Shown: positions 21,591-31,090, numbered from the stretch's first letter. The stretch: 64,000 nucleotides of DNA from Prorocentrum cordatum (GCA_963575745.1 CAUYUJ010000736.1:478792-542791), one strand, 5' to 3'. Numbers and translations are program-made. Notes: generated from the letters alone by a model not told the origin.

Positions 21591-23030
21591 ACTCCCTCAC
21601 GCCGGGAAAAGTCGCGACGGGCCGCTGCTGCCTGTTTTCGGCCTCCGAAGACCTCTCTGGACCCCGAGACCGCCCAGAGCGGCTCGGCAGGGGCCGGTCC
21701 CCAGAAAGAGGTCGAGACCTTTCTGCGGGGAGCGCCAAGTGTGCCGCAATCCGCCTGCCGCATGCGCTCCTGGGCTCCCTTTGATCCCGAAGGCGCGCTG
21801 GCAGTTCCGGCGGGCCCTGCCGCAGAGACCACAGCCAGTAGCATCCAGCAGAGGTCGAGAAAGGCGGGTGGCCGCTCATCGGGGAGGGGGGACCGACGGG
21901 CCGGAAGGGCCCGCCCGCTGCTTGCGCCAGCGTGCGCTCAACCTGCTGGTCCTCGAGGGCACCCGAACGGCAGGGCCGTTGGTTTCCGTTTTCGTGTTGC
22001 CCCTTGCCTCCCGGTTCTGACGCCGTGCTTTTTGCGTTCGGTTTCGTCGCCGGTTCTTTCACGCTCGCGGCTCCAGTTTCAATCCCGGAGCCGTCTTTCC
22101 CGTTTCGGCGAACCGTCGGGGGCCCCCGAAACGGGGTGGTGACCACACCGTGCGGTGAGTCTGTGGGGGTTCGGGGTCACCGCGCGGTTCTGGGACTCGG
22201 GCCGTTCGCCGAGGGCGTCTCGGGCGGCAGGGGCCTCCCGGGCCCCCCAAGGCCGTGCGGCGGCGGGCCGTGCGGTGAGGCCTTGGGGGACTCCGAGGTC
22301 ACCGCCCGGTCCGCCACCGCACCGCTTCGGGACTCCAAAGACCGTCTCGTTCCCAAGATCAAGACCCCCGTCTTCCCACCGTGTCGTTCCCAAGATCAAG
22401 TTCCCCCGTCTTCGAGACCGTCTTCCCACCGCCTCATTCCCAAGACCAAGACCCCCGGACATGGCAACCACGGCGGGCGCGCGCGCCGCGCGGCGCCCGA
22501 CCGGATCTCCCCAGGGTCGCGCCCGACCGCCCAGCGGTCGGAGGGAGGGGCAGCGACGCCACCACCGCCAGCCGGCCACGGCACCTCCGAAGGCATCGGG
22601 CGTCTCGAAGAAAGCGGGGCCGAGGGTCTTCATAATGTTCGGCCTCTGGGAGACCTTCTCTTATCGGGCCTCGGGGCCGTCCAGCAACGACTCGGGATGG
22701 AAAGCCGGTCCCAGGGCAGTGGTCGAGAGGTCGGGGTGCCCGTGCCCCGAGCAAGGCGAGACGCCGGATGCACGGGCCCCCGAGCTGCACACTTGCAGGC
22801 GCCCTCGGGCGCGACGCCGCAGAGCAGGGGTGCCACGCCGCTGGGAGGACCTCCTCTGGCTCCTGTCGACGGCGGCGGTGGCGGTGCCGATTCCTCCCGG
22901 CGAGCACCTGGAGAAAACGGGTCCCCTGGCGCAGACCGGTCCCCAGGGTCCATGTCTGCTGGCTCCTCCTCCCGGGCGACCGATGCCCAGCGACTGCTGG
23001 GGCCAGGAACAGACCCCGTGGGGGCCTAAA
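21591..23030. other. GC-rich region, no gene called; diverged family-M copy at about 22624-22745
   Basis: 22624-22745 holds GACTCGGGATGGAAAGCCGG next to TCCCAGGGCAGTGGTCGAGA, a diverged relative of MITE-like family M. Other open frames overlap on both strands and lack recognisable domains. Confidence 0.45.
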
Positions 23031-23035
23031 TCTGA

Positions 23036-23097
23036 AGGGGCCCTGGGACACACAAATAAATACACACAAATAAAAAGGTTCCCCATATTTTCCCAGG
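23036..23097 (-). repeat. dispersed repeat family G, inverted fragment
   Basis: GGGGCCCTGGGACACACAAA, then TAAATACACACAAATAAA and CCCCATATTTTCCC, is the reverse complement of the right end of the copy at 23277-23437. Confidence 0.75.
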
Positions 23098-23276
23098 CGT
23101 CCGATGTCTGCTGGCTCTTCCTCCCAGGCGACCGATGCCCAAAGCGACTGCTGTGGGGCCAGCAGCAGAGCCCCCGGGGGCCCATAGCTCGCAGACCACC
23201 GGCGCGACGCTCGCCGACCCTCGAGCCGGCAGAGGCCCCTCGCGGCGGCGGTGGCGGTGGCGGCGTGCAAAACAGT

Positions 23277-23437
23277 CAGGAGGAAAAGAAACACACAGAC
23301 ACAATTAATCCTCGATTCCCCAGAAAATATGGGAAAATATGGGAAGTGGGGGGGAAGACAGAAACCCAGAAAATATGGGAAAATATGGGGAATATTTTTA
23401 TTTGTGTGTATTTATATGTGTGTCCTGGGGCCCCTTC
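23277..23437 (+). repeat. dispersed repeat family G, copy 1
   Basis: GGAAAAGAAACACACAGACA, ATCCTCGATTCCCCAGAAAA, a doubled GGGAAAATATGGG and TTTATATGTGTGTCCTGGGG followed by CCCCTTCAA. The same order of motifs is at 28662-28857 and 31200-31347. It is A/T-richer than the surroundings and non-coding. Confidence 0.8.
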
Positions 23438-24000
23438 AAACAGGGCTAGGATCGGGACAAATCGCTCCAGAGCGTTCCGGAGCGCTCTCAGAGCGTTCTG
23501 GAACGCTCTGGAGCGGCCGCGGCGCCCAAGACATCCTCCAAACCCGCCGATGCTCAGAGATTTCGAGGTATCCCGATCCGATTTTGTCCCGATCTTCGCG
23601 TCGTTTTGGCGTGACTCCTGCTCGATCGGGCCTGCGTCGTGGGAAGGCGCGACTGCCGCCGCCGCCCGCGGCCGCCGAGGGCGGCGGCGCCGGAGCGATG
23701 GGGAGCGCCCGCGGCCGCCCGCCGCGCGCGCGCCCCGCAGGAGCGCGAGCAGCGTGCGCACCTCGCCGCCTGGGAGGAGCGCGGGCCAGCCGCGCGCCGA
23801 GGGGGGGGGGGGCGGCGGGGAGAGGGGTAAAACGACGCGAAGATCGGGACAAAATCGGATCGGGAGAACTCGAAATCTCTGAGGATCGGCGGGTTGGGAG
23901 GATGTATTGGGCGCCGCGGCCGCTCCAGAGCGTTCCGGAACGCTCTGAGAGCGCTCCGGAACGCTCTGGAGCGATTTATCCCGATCCTAGCCTTGTTTTA
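23438..24000. repeat. large foldback element with 169-bp arms
   Basis: Left arm 23438-23606, right arm about 23829-24000, spacer about 220 bp of extreme GC. Both arms carry GGCTAGGATCGGGA, TCGCTCCAGAGCGTTCCGGA, GCGGCCGCGGCGCCCAA and ATTTTGTCCCGATCTTCGCG with few mismatches. Each arm also contains its own short palindromes (GAGCGTTCCGGAACGCTC). A single diverged arm is present at 41923-42045. Confidence 0.85.
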
Positions 24001-24121
24001 AGGGGGGAAGGCTTCTTAGGAAACCCCCCGCTTCTCAGAAGGCGCGGGCCTCATCTGTGGGTGCGAGGCCCGCGCCTTCTCAGAAGCAGCCTCCTTCTAA
24101 GGAGCCGCCCCCCCTTCCCCC
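24001..24121. repeat. hairpin dispersed repeat (family H), 5' part, interrupted
   Basis: GGGGGGAAGGCTTCTTAGG, then GCTTCTCAGAAGGCGCGGGC and its inverted partner GCCCGCGCCTTCTCAGAAGC. The continuation of this repeat, by comparison with 8172-8318, is found only after the transposon, at 27597-27630. Confidence 0.75.
24111..24121. repeat. putative target-site duplication, left copy
   Basis: CCCCTTCCCCC, identical to 27597-27607. Low complexity weakens it on its own; the uninterrupted family-H copy at 8172-8318 supports it. Confidence 0.55.
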
Positions 24122-24129
24122 CGTGGATT

Positions 24130-24152
24130 CAAAATATGGTTCTATTTAACGA
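24130..24152 (+). repeat. terminal inverted repeat, left
   Basis: 23 nt beginning CAAAATATGGTTCTATTTAA. Its exact reverse complement is at 27568-27590. Confidence 0.85.
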
Positions 24153-24371
24153 CGCTGGTTTCTTTCGTTTTTATTGCCATGAAACGGGCATGCGATCGGG
24201 TTGAGAAGGGCAACTGTTTTCGGATGCAACGACAACCAGTAAGAATGCACGCGGGCAAGTTGTGAAGGAACAGTGATACCTACATCGCAGATGCTGGGCG
24301 TTTGCGAGTAACCTTTGCGTTTGAGGGCAGCAGGGCCTGGTCTACTGATTCGTTCGCTGTCACAGCATGAT

Positions 24372-26714
24372 TCATACGGGGCACGAAACTAAGAGGTACC
24401 TCTGGTAAAAATGGGAGAACTGAGCCAATATATCGTGCTCTGCAAAAGAATGCGGCTGGTCACGCTGGCACTTCGATAAGAAGCCTACGAACAGCTTTGC
24501 CAACTTCGCCGCAGCAGCAATGCACAGAGCGTGTCGTTGTGTTTGCCACATGACGTTTCTGTAAAAAGCCTTCAGCTGCTTGTGGAACGCTTCGTTGCGA
24601 GTGGTTCCAAATATGACGTCATGGTTTGGGTCGTTGGCGACGTACCTGCAAACAAAAATGAATGTATCCCAGCTCCTGCGCCGTGGTCGCGTATTCCAAA
24701 CTGCTGAGCACCGTAGTATTCTTAGTTGTTTTGCGATGCATCATGTTTGGGTGTGCTGAGCAGATCGCTGCCAGGTCCTGGATGAAGTCGTACATGAGAT
24801 CGTGCGGCTCCTCCACGTAGCTGCTGCTGTTTTGGATGCGGTGGCACAAGCGTTTCGCATCTGATGGCCTCATAGCAGCAATTGCGGCCACCAGTTCGGA
24901 AGGCCCCGCGCGACCATCACTACACTGAAGATAACGAGATCTGCCAAATCCCCGAGGCGAAGTTTAGCAATGCATTTACGAACGCTGGAAGAGAATGCCG
25001 TCGCCCTTGCATTGGATGCTTGCTCGACCTCGAGGGCAATGTGCAGCAGGTCTTTGCTAGCGCATTTCAGGTTAGGCAACGCGGCGCGCAACTGGCTGCA
25101 CTTGTCTAAATACGCAGGAAAGTCGGAGCAAATCATCTGCACCTTCTCCGCATCCACTCTGCGAACAGAATTCCGAAGAGCGCGCGCCTGCTGGACGGGG
25201 TCTTCCGAACTGGAACCGAAAATCTCGAGTATGCTGTCGTTGCACTGGACAGTAATAAGAACGCGCAATGGAACCCGATCTCGCCCTGGAAATGCGTTTT
25301 GCTTCTGTCCGCGCGGAACTTGGCACATTACAGACATCAATGACTTGTAGAACCCATCCACGCCCAAGACGCGGACGTCGCAAGCCGCGCGGCATCTTTC
25401 CACGGCACGCCGGACACTGATGTGATTGGCCATCTTCTCGTTAAAAGAATGGTAGAACGCTTCCCCGGTCGGAGACAAATGCGATTTGTCGCCCGACTGA
25501 GCAACGAAAAAAGAGACCATCCGCTGCGTAGCCCCCTTCGTATTCGGGTGGATCATGGCAGCGAGGCAAGCGTTCAGGAAGACGCCAGTGCAGTAAAACT
25601 TGTCGGACACCTTGCGGTACCTCTTGCAATCTTCCGTCAGCACATACTTTGCGTTCGCTAAGTCCAATAAAATGGTGATTTGTTTGTCCAACCGCATCAC
25701 ATCAAAAGCGAGTTGGCCTTCCCACTGCGACCACGAGGGGCTCTCCTCCAATTGAGATCTGATGCCAACTACGCAGCGGTTCACACTGTTTCCAGCAGAG
25801 ATCTGACCATCGCGTCCGCACAGCTCGTTAAAGCGGGACCGTGATACTATCTGGCCCCATTGCCCACTTACATCGCATTGCACTTTTTCTGGAATAATGT
25901 TGCAGCGAGCTTTAATATGATATCTGCTCATGTGCGTGATCAAATAACGTGTCTCGCTGAAGTCCCTGGCGATGCACATAGGGCATCCCCAGTGATGCGG
26001 AGGACCGAACTCGGCGTAGTCGCCCATGCAACCAGCGAGGCTCCACCAACGAAGAGCCTCCTCTCGCACTGCCGAAGCCAATCCCTCAGGCCACCGATCT
26101 GATTTCACGCCCACTTGACCTGGGGCGGTAGCTGCTGAGCCCCTGCTGGAAGACGCAGGCCGCTTCTTGATGGTTTTCCGGGCCCCCGTGCCACAAAGCG
26201 AGTCGCGCCCCAGGGATCGGCGTTGGCGATCGGGCTGCTCGCTGTGCAAATGAATCACGAAGGTTTTCTTCAACCCGTGCCTGAGATCACAAACTAAGGT
26301 GTTGAAGGCGGCTGCAGAGACCATCTCGGCTGCGCCGCGTTGGAAACTGACCAGCGCGCACTTACCGACGTGGAAAGCGAAGGCGCGGCCCGCCCCGTCG
26401 GCAATGACGTATTTCCCTATCGAGAACAGCGCTTCTGGGGCGCAACCAGCAACTGCGAGCCCGAAAGGGGCGAGCATCCTTGCGCCCCCACTCGCAATCC
26501 ACTCTGGCCCGTAACGGTCGACAACTACAGCGAACCCATGATCGCGCAATGCCTGGACGCGAACTGAGTGGACACTCGCAGACGCGCGGCAGCTCGGCGT
26601 AACTAAGCGAACAACAGTAACGAAACCGCAACACATCCAACACGATACGGCAGTCTTTGGACAAAAGAGCCGTTTGATAAGGGTTCTAAGGTATCGCGAC
26701 GGACGGACGGCCAC
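24372..26714 (-). CDS. C2H2 zinc-finger, DDE-type transposase (frame-broken or spliced)
   Basis: Cut-and-paste transposase of the enclosing element. The main frame (24870-26714, 614 codons) has a C2H2 finger C244-x2-C247-x13-H261-x4-H266. Further on, a first acidic residue D453 in RVLGVDGFYKSL, a second D531 in MICSDFPAYL and KDLLHIALEVEQ (H558) fit a DDE core. The protein continues in a second frame (24619-24891: AAIAAMRPSDAKRL...SLEYATTAQELGYI) and a third (24372-24645: YVANDPNHDVIFGTTRNEAF, then HKQLKAFYRNV), which supplies the likely catalytic E in TTRNEAFH. The last join looks like an intron end, TTTTTGTTTGCAG|G at 24645-24648, with the AG|G usual in dinoflagellates. The first join, near 24880, may be a frameshift or an unrecognised intron. 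The start is not certain; the N-terminal 200 residues are less characteristic. Confidence 0.7.
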
Positions 26715-26734
26715 CTGGGGCCACCCACCTCTCC

Positions 26735-26748
26735 TTTCCTTCTCTCTC

Positions 26749-26800
<52 letters not shown>

Positions 26801-26808
26801 CTCTCTCT

Positions 26809-26878
<70 letters not shown>
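26735..26878. repeat. (CT)n-(TA)n microsatellite inside the transposon
   Basis: Long CTCTCT run followed by about ten TA dinucleotides. It pairs with the GA-rich stretch 27503-27545, extending the adjacent inverted repeat. Confidence 0.95.
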
Positions 26879-27502
26879 CGTTTCCGTTAGGATTCTATCA
26901 TAGGAGGAAGGCGTATTACAAATGGATTCCTTTTGCGGAGGATGACAATCGGATTCCTTGTGTGAAGGCTTACAATAGGATTCCTGGAGCATTACAATAG
27001 GGTTCCTTTTGTGGAGCAGTACAATAGGATTCTTTCGTGGAGGATTACAATAAGATTCCTTTTGTGGAGGATTATAATAGGATTCCTTTTGTGGCGGATT
27101 ACAATAGGATTCCTTTTGCGGAGGATTACAATAGGATTCCTTTTGTGACAGATTACAAATTGATTCTTTTTGTGGCGGATTACAATCGGATTCTTTTGTA
27201 AACGATTGCAATGGAATTCCTTTTGTGGAGGATTACAATAGGAATCCTTTTTGTGGAGGGTTAGATTTGGAATCTTGTTGTGGAGGATTACAATAGGATT
27301 CCTTTTGTGGAGGATTACAATAGGATTCCTTTTATGGCGGTACTTGGGAGACTTGTAATCCTCCACAAAAGGAATCCTATTGTAATCCTCCACAAAAGAA
27401 TTCTATTGTAAGCCTTCACAAAAGGAATCCGATTGTCATCCTCCGCAAAAGGAATCCATTTGTAATACGCCTTCCTCTTATGATAGAATCCTAACGGAAA
27501 CG
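26879..27502. repeat. inverted repeat enclosing a 27-bp minisatellite
   Basis: Left arm about 26879-26986 (CGTTTCCGTTAGGATTCTAT, then GGCGTATTACAAATGGATTC) matches the reverse complement of about 27396-27502 with only a few mismatches. Between them lie about a dozen variants of GGATTACAATAGGATTCC plus TTTTGTGGA (26990-27395). The frames giving repeated KESYCNPPQ-like peptides are artefacts of this array. Confidence 0.9.
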
Positions 27503-27567
27503 AGAGAGAGAGAGAGGAGAGAGAGAAGGAGAGGAGAGGAGAGGTCCGTGTAAGCAAAAACAGCACA

Positions 27568-27590
27568 TCGTTAAATAGAACCATATTTTG
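27568..27590 (-). repeat. terminal inverted repeat, right
   Basis: Exact reverse complement of 24130-24152 over 23 nt. Confidence 0.85.
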
Positions 27591-27596
27591 ACCTTA

Positions 27597-27607
27597 CCCC
27601 TTCCCCC
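27597..27607. repeat. putative target-site duplication, right copy
   Basis: CCCCTTCCCCC, identical to 24111-24121. It is followed by ATACCCCCTTTGCGCGCGCC, the expected continuation of family H (compare 8292-8318). Confidence 0.55.
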
Positions 27608-27630
27608 ATACCCCCTTTGCGCGCGCCGCC

Positions 27631-28230
27631 AATCGGGGGGACTGGCCCAAGGGAGGGGAATACAAAATACTGATTGCTTCCACATCTGGAGCATGCGCCG
27701 GCGCTGTTGCAAGCAAGTTGCCGCTACCTTGCCAGAAATACCACAAGCTAATTCCCGCGACCCGTCCTTGCCGAAAATACCACAGGCCAATTCCCGCTAC
27801 CTGTCAGGAAGGGGAATCGAAGAACTTCTTGCCACCGTGGGGGACGCAGGTCCCTGGGCTTTTCGCGGCCGTCGGTCCTTCGAGGCCCTCCACGGGCCCT
27901 GGGACTGCCAGGACAAGCTTCCGGATGAAGCACTGGCCCTGTCGTGCCCCGGGGTCCAGGCCCGGCTTCCTTTGCGACCCGCTTCCCCCCGTGCTGATTC
28001 TGGATCCGGTTGCGTTGCCGCGCGCTTCCGCCGCCGCGCCCGGGCGGGCGGGGGGGGAAGGGAATGCCTCGGGGAGGAAGTGAGCCTCCTTCTCCCGAGC
28101 TGCTGGCTTTGCATCTGCATTTGGGGCAACTGCCCGACTGGAGGGCCGAAGCCGCGAGGACCCTGGCTGCACAAACAGATGAACACGGCTTGGCCTCGGT
28201 GCGTCGGGGGGCCTTTAATCCCAGACCCCC
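27631..28230. other. no recognised gene
   Basis: Contains three short GCCAATTCCCGC(G/T)ACC-type repeats (27725-27810: CCAGAAATACCACAAGC and CGAAAATACCACAGGCC). Otherwise overlapping GC-rich frames. Confidence 0.4.
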
Positions 28231-28391
28231 GACGTCATGATTTTTTCATGACGCGACCCCCAAAGGTCCCGACCCATTACCTGGGACCGGCTCTTCATCC
28301 TGAGTCGTTTTTTGACGGTCCTGAGGCCCGGTGAGAGCCCCCCAGAGGCCGAAAATTGCGAAAAACCTCCCGTCGTGATTTTTTCATGACC
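28231..28391 (+). repeat. MITE-like element, family M, reference copy
   Basis: Left end GACGTCATGATTTTTTCATG, right end CGTCGTGATTTTTTCATGAC. Core: TCCCGACCCATTACCTGGGA, then TCCTGAGTCGTTTTTTGACG, then CCGAGGCCCGG-like sequence and CCAGAGGCCGAAAATT. At 161 bp with self-complementary AT-rich ends it resembles a miniature inverted-repeat element. Relatives: 42461-42620, 4291-4410 (inverted), 48913-49092 (inverted), 29338-29478 and 22624-22745 (diverged). Confidence 0.75.
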
Positions 28392-28661
28392 CGAGGGGGT
28401 CTGTGATCATTGCTTCGCAGAAAAAGCACAAGGGCCCCACGCACACCAGCCGCCGCCAGGGTGGTGACGGCTCGGCAGCGCCGGCGGTCGCAGGCGCGCC
28501 GGAGCAGGCCGGCGGGCCGCGCCGGGCCCAGGGGCGCGTTGGGGGCGGGCGGGGGAGGCAGAGGGCGGCCGCGGCGGCGGAGGGAGGGGCGGGGCCGTGG
28601 CCGTCGAGAGTCGGCGGAGAGCGGGCGCGCAGGAGTCGCAGAGGAGCGGCATAGGCTCGGG
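28392..28661. other. GC-rich stretch, no gene called
   Basis: Arg/Ala/Gly-rich frames on both strands. It could be a coiled-coil exon fragment on the minus strand but has no defining motif. Confidence 0.35.
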
Positions 28662-28857
28662 AGGGAAAAAACACACACAGAGACACAATGAATCGTCGAT
28701 TCCCCCGAATATGTATATATACACATATATATATATATATATATATATATGGGAAAATAGGGGGGCAGGAGACAAGAAAAAGCCGAAAATGGTGGAAAAT
28801 GTGGGGATTCCTGTTATTTGCGGGTATTTCTTTGTGTGTCCCAGGGCCCCTTCAATA
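28662..28857 (+). repeat. dispersed repeat family G, copy 2
   Basis: AAACACACACAGAGACACAA, TCGTCGATTCCCCCGAATAT, an inserted (TA)n run at 28719-28749, GGGAAAATAGGGGGG and TTTCTTTGTGTGTCCCAGGG followed by CCCCTTCAA. Confidence 0.75.
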
Positions 28858-29337
28858 GACGTAATTTTTCTGGGTTCCGCACGGATTTCGGGGATCGGCG
28901 TAGAGCCCCCCTTGGCGGCGTCTGCGTCGCCGCCGAGAAGTGACGTCCGTGCCCTTTCTTGCTCTTCCGGAGGGGGCAGGGGGCCAAGGTCAGGCGGGGA
29001 GGGCTCAGCGGGGGAGTTTGCAAACGTTCCCGCAAAGTTTCTGGAGCGCTTTGGAGGCCCAAGGGGTAGTTTCATCCGATGCTCCGCGTCGAGTCGTCGA
29101 AAGCGTTCAGGGGTGCCCGAATCGTCCCCGAACGGCCGCCAGAGGACCGAGGTATGGCCCGAAAACTATTGGCCCAGGAGGTTGGAGGCATGGACCCCCA
29201 GTCGCCGATTCATCGCCAATCGGAGCTTGGGCGCCCCACTCCGCCCAGGAACGCGTTCGGTTTCGCTATCGAGGACCTATCGCCGATCTATCGGCGATGC
29301 ATCGCCGATTCCACGTCAACGCTTTCCCAGACCCCCG
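28858..29337. repeat. diverged family-F module and GATTCATCGCC motifs
   Basis: 28880-28925 (CCGCACGGATTTCGGGGATC, GGCGTAGAGCCCCCC) is a diverged family-F half. 29200-29310 has TCGCCGATTCATCGCCAATC and ATCGGCGATGCATCGCCG, the words of the foldback at 32725-32966. Family F directly follows family G here, as it precedes it at 31 kb. Confidence 0.5.
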
Positions 29338-29478
29338 ACGTCGTGATTTCTTCAACGTGGACCCCCAGAGGTCTTAGCCCATTCCCTGGGGCCGGCTTTT
29401 CATTCTTTTGGCGGCCTAGGGTCTGGCGAGGGTCTCCAGAGGCAGGCAATAGCCCAAATCATGCCGTCGTCCTTTGTC
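29338..29478 (+). repeat. MITE-like family M, diverged copy
   Basis: GACGTCGTGATTTCTTCAAC, then CAGAGGTCTTAGCCCATTCC, CTGGGGCCGGCTTTTCATTC and ATGCCGTCGTCC. The order of motifs matches the reference copy. Confidence 0.6.
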
Positions 29479-29549
29479 CCCAGTTATTAGGCGTTGCCTC
29501 AGGGGTTCCCAATCGCGCCAGGCGGGTCCTGGAGGTTCTTCGGCACTGT

Positions 29550-29830
29550 TTCCGTACACGGGGGTTCTTCGGGGTTCTTTGGTCTTGGTTCCTTAACGTG
29601 GCATTTCCCGGTCTCTTTGGTCTGCGTTCTTTGGTTCTTTGGTCTTGGTTCCTCTCCTTGGTCTCGGTTCCTTGGTTTGGGTTCCATGGTCCTGGCTCCT
29701 CGGGTCTTTGGTCCTAGTTCCAAGCCTCCTTGGCATTGGTGTCTCGGTTCCTGGGTCTTGGTTCCATGGTTCCATGGTTCCTTGGTCTTGGCTCCTTGGT
29801 CTTGAATCCTTGGTTCCTTGGGCCTAGCGT
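29550..29830. repeat. GGTTCCTTGGTCTT minisatellite
   Basis: Degenerate units of TTGGTTCTTTGGTCTTGG, GGTTCCATGGT and GGCTCCTTGGTC. Confidence 0.9.
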
Positions 29831-30795
29831 AGACTTCCCTTCGGGCATCGCGTGGTCTTCCTTCGTCCTGGTTTAGTCATTCGTGCTTGCGCATGAAGCC
29901 TTCTCCCAAACCGAGGCAGTGCCCAGTTCATGTCACCACGCGAGGAGGTCTGGGTCTCCCCATGAGCCAGACCCCCCTTATCGTCCCCCCCCCAGCCAGC
30001 GGTCTCAACACACGGACGCCGCCTCCGGAGGCGCCCTTGGGGCGCTCTGTGCCCAAGGGTTGGTTGAGGTGTTGAGACCGGCCTGGACTACTCGGGGGTA
30101 TGTTGAGGCCAGCCGAGACTACTTGGGCGGGCTGCCTGCTCGCAACCCGAAGCCTTACCAGATGCATCATCGATTCAATCTCAACGCTTCCCACCTGAGC
30201 CAGACCCCCCTGACCGTCACCCCCCCCCAGGAGCAGCTCGCCACCATGCGCCAGCAGCTCGCCGCGCGCGAGGCGGCGATGGCCCGCCAGGCCCGCTGGC
30301 CCGCCGCACGCGAGGCGGCGCTCGCAGGGCCCTCGAAGAGGCCTTCGATAGGGCCTTCGGACCCAAACATGCTCGCGTCTCGGAGAAAAGAGAGCGAGAG
30401 AGAGAGAGAGAACAAACAAACAAACAAAAAAGACTGGAGGTTTTTGGCCGTGTTCGGCCCCTGGGGGGGGCCCTCGCTAGGCCCCGTGGCCGTCAAGGAA
30501 CGGATCGGGGTCAGAAGCAGGCCCTGCGGGAAAGGGTCAGGACTTCGGGGAGGCCGCGTGTCGAAACATATAACCAAGACGTCGGGCGTCTGGGGGCGGG
30601 GCCTTCGTGTCAGAGCCAGGCATCTGGGGACCTCCCGGGACCTCCATGAGAGGCCTCTGGCGTTGCCACGCCAGGCGCGCCAGACGCAGACTCCACGACG
30701 GTCGAGGCGGCCAGGGCCGAGGTCGAGGCTCGGGGGCGCTCTTCCGGCCCTGGCTGGGCCTCTGGCAGGCTGCGCTCCCCTCGACGAGCAAAACG
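29831..30795. other. unassigned region with one coiled-coil-like fragment
   Basis: At 30230-30335 one frame reads QLATMRQQLAAREAAMARQA, then RWPAAREAAL, a helical Ala/Arg/Glu pattern. It is preceded by CCCCCCCCCAG, which looks like a splice acceptor. The phrase GAGCCAGACCCCCCT, then CGTC...CCCCCC, occurs at 29960 and 30197. No complete gene. Confidence 0.4.
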
Positions 30796-30796
30796 A

Positions 30797-30933
30797 GGAG
30801 GAGGAGGAGGAGGAGGAGGAGGAGGAGGAGGGGGAGGAGGGGGAGGAGGAGGAGGAGGAGGAGGAGGAGGAGGAGGAGGAGGAGGAGGAGGAGGAGGAGG
30901 ACGAGGAGGACGAGGAGGAGGAGGGGGAGGTCA
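30797..30933. repeat. (GGA)n tract
   Basis: About 137 nt of GGA/GAG with GGGGA and GACGA interruptions. Confidence 0.95.
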
Positions 30934-30952
30934 TTCACGCAAACGCCCGAAC

Positions 30953-31090
30953 TTCCGCGCAGATCTCTTGGATCGGCGCTGGGCCTCCCAAGCAGACCTC
31001 CGGCGCCGGCCTCGGCGGGCTCCGCGCGCCAAGGAGGGGGGTCCAGCGCCGATCCAAGAAGGCCGCGCGGATCTCCGAAGGTTTATGTTT
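30953..31090. repeat. family F foldback, copy 2
   Basis: CCGCGCAGATCTCTTGGATC, GGCGCTGGGCC..., then the inverse GGGGGGTCCAGCGCCGATCC, AAGAAGGCCGCGCGGATCTC. The arms pair across a GC-rich loop containing GGCGCCGGCC. Confidence 0.75.

Larger units (their letters stand above)
24122..27596 (-). mobile_element. DNA transposon with 23-bp perfect TIRs and DDE-like transposase
   Basis: Terminal inverted repeats: CAAAATATGGTTCTATTTAA plus CGA at 24130-24152 and its exact reverse complement at 27568-27590. Outer ends (GTGGATT and AAGGT next to CAAAATATGG) remain partly similar. Inside are the transposase (24372-26714, minus), a CT/AT microsatellite and a minisatellite-filled inverted repeat (26879-27502). 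The element interrupts a family-H hairpin repeat whose intact copy is at 8172-8318, and an 11-nt direct repeat flanks it. An 11-bp duplication with a zinc-finger DDE protein would suit a Mutator-like superfamily, but I cannot assign it firmly. Confidence 0.8.

Noticed and set aside
26855-27211. Short repeated-peptide frames (KESYCNPPQ-type)
   Set aside because: Artefact of the minisatellite in the transposon palindrome.
26992-27393. CRISPR-like array in the 27-bp repeat region
   Set aside because: Units are contiguous and degenerate without unique spacers, inside a eukaryotic transposon.
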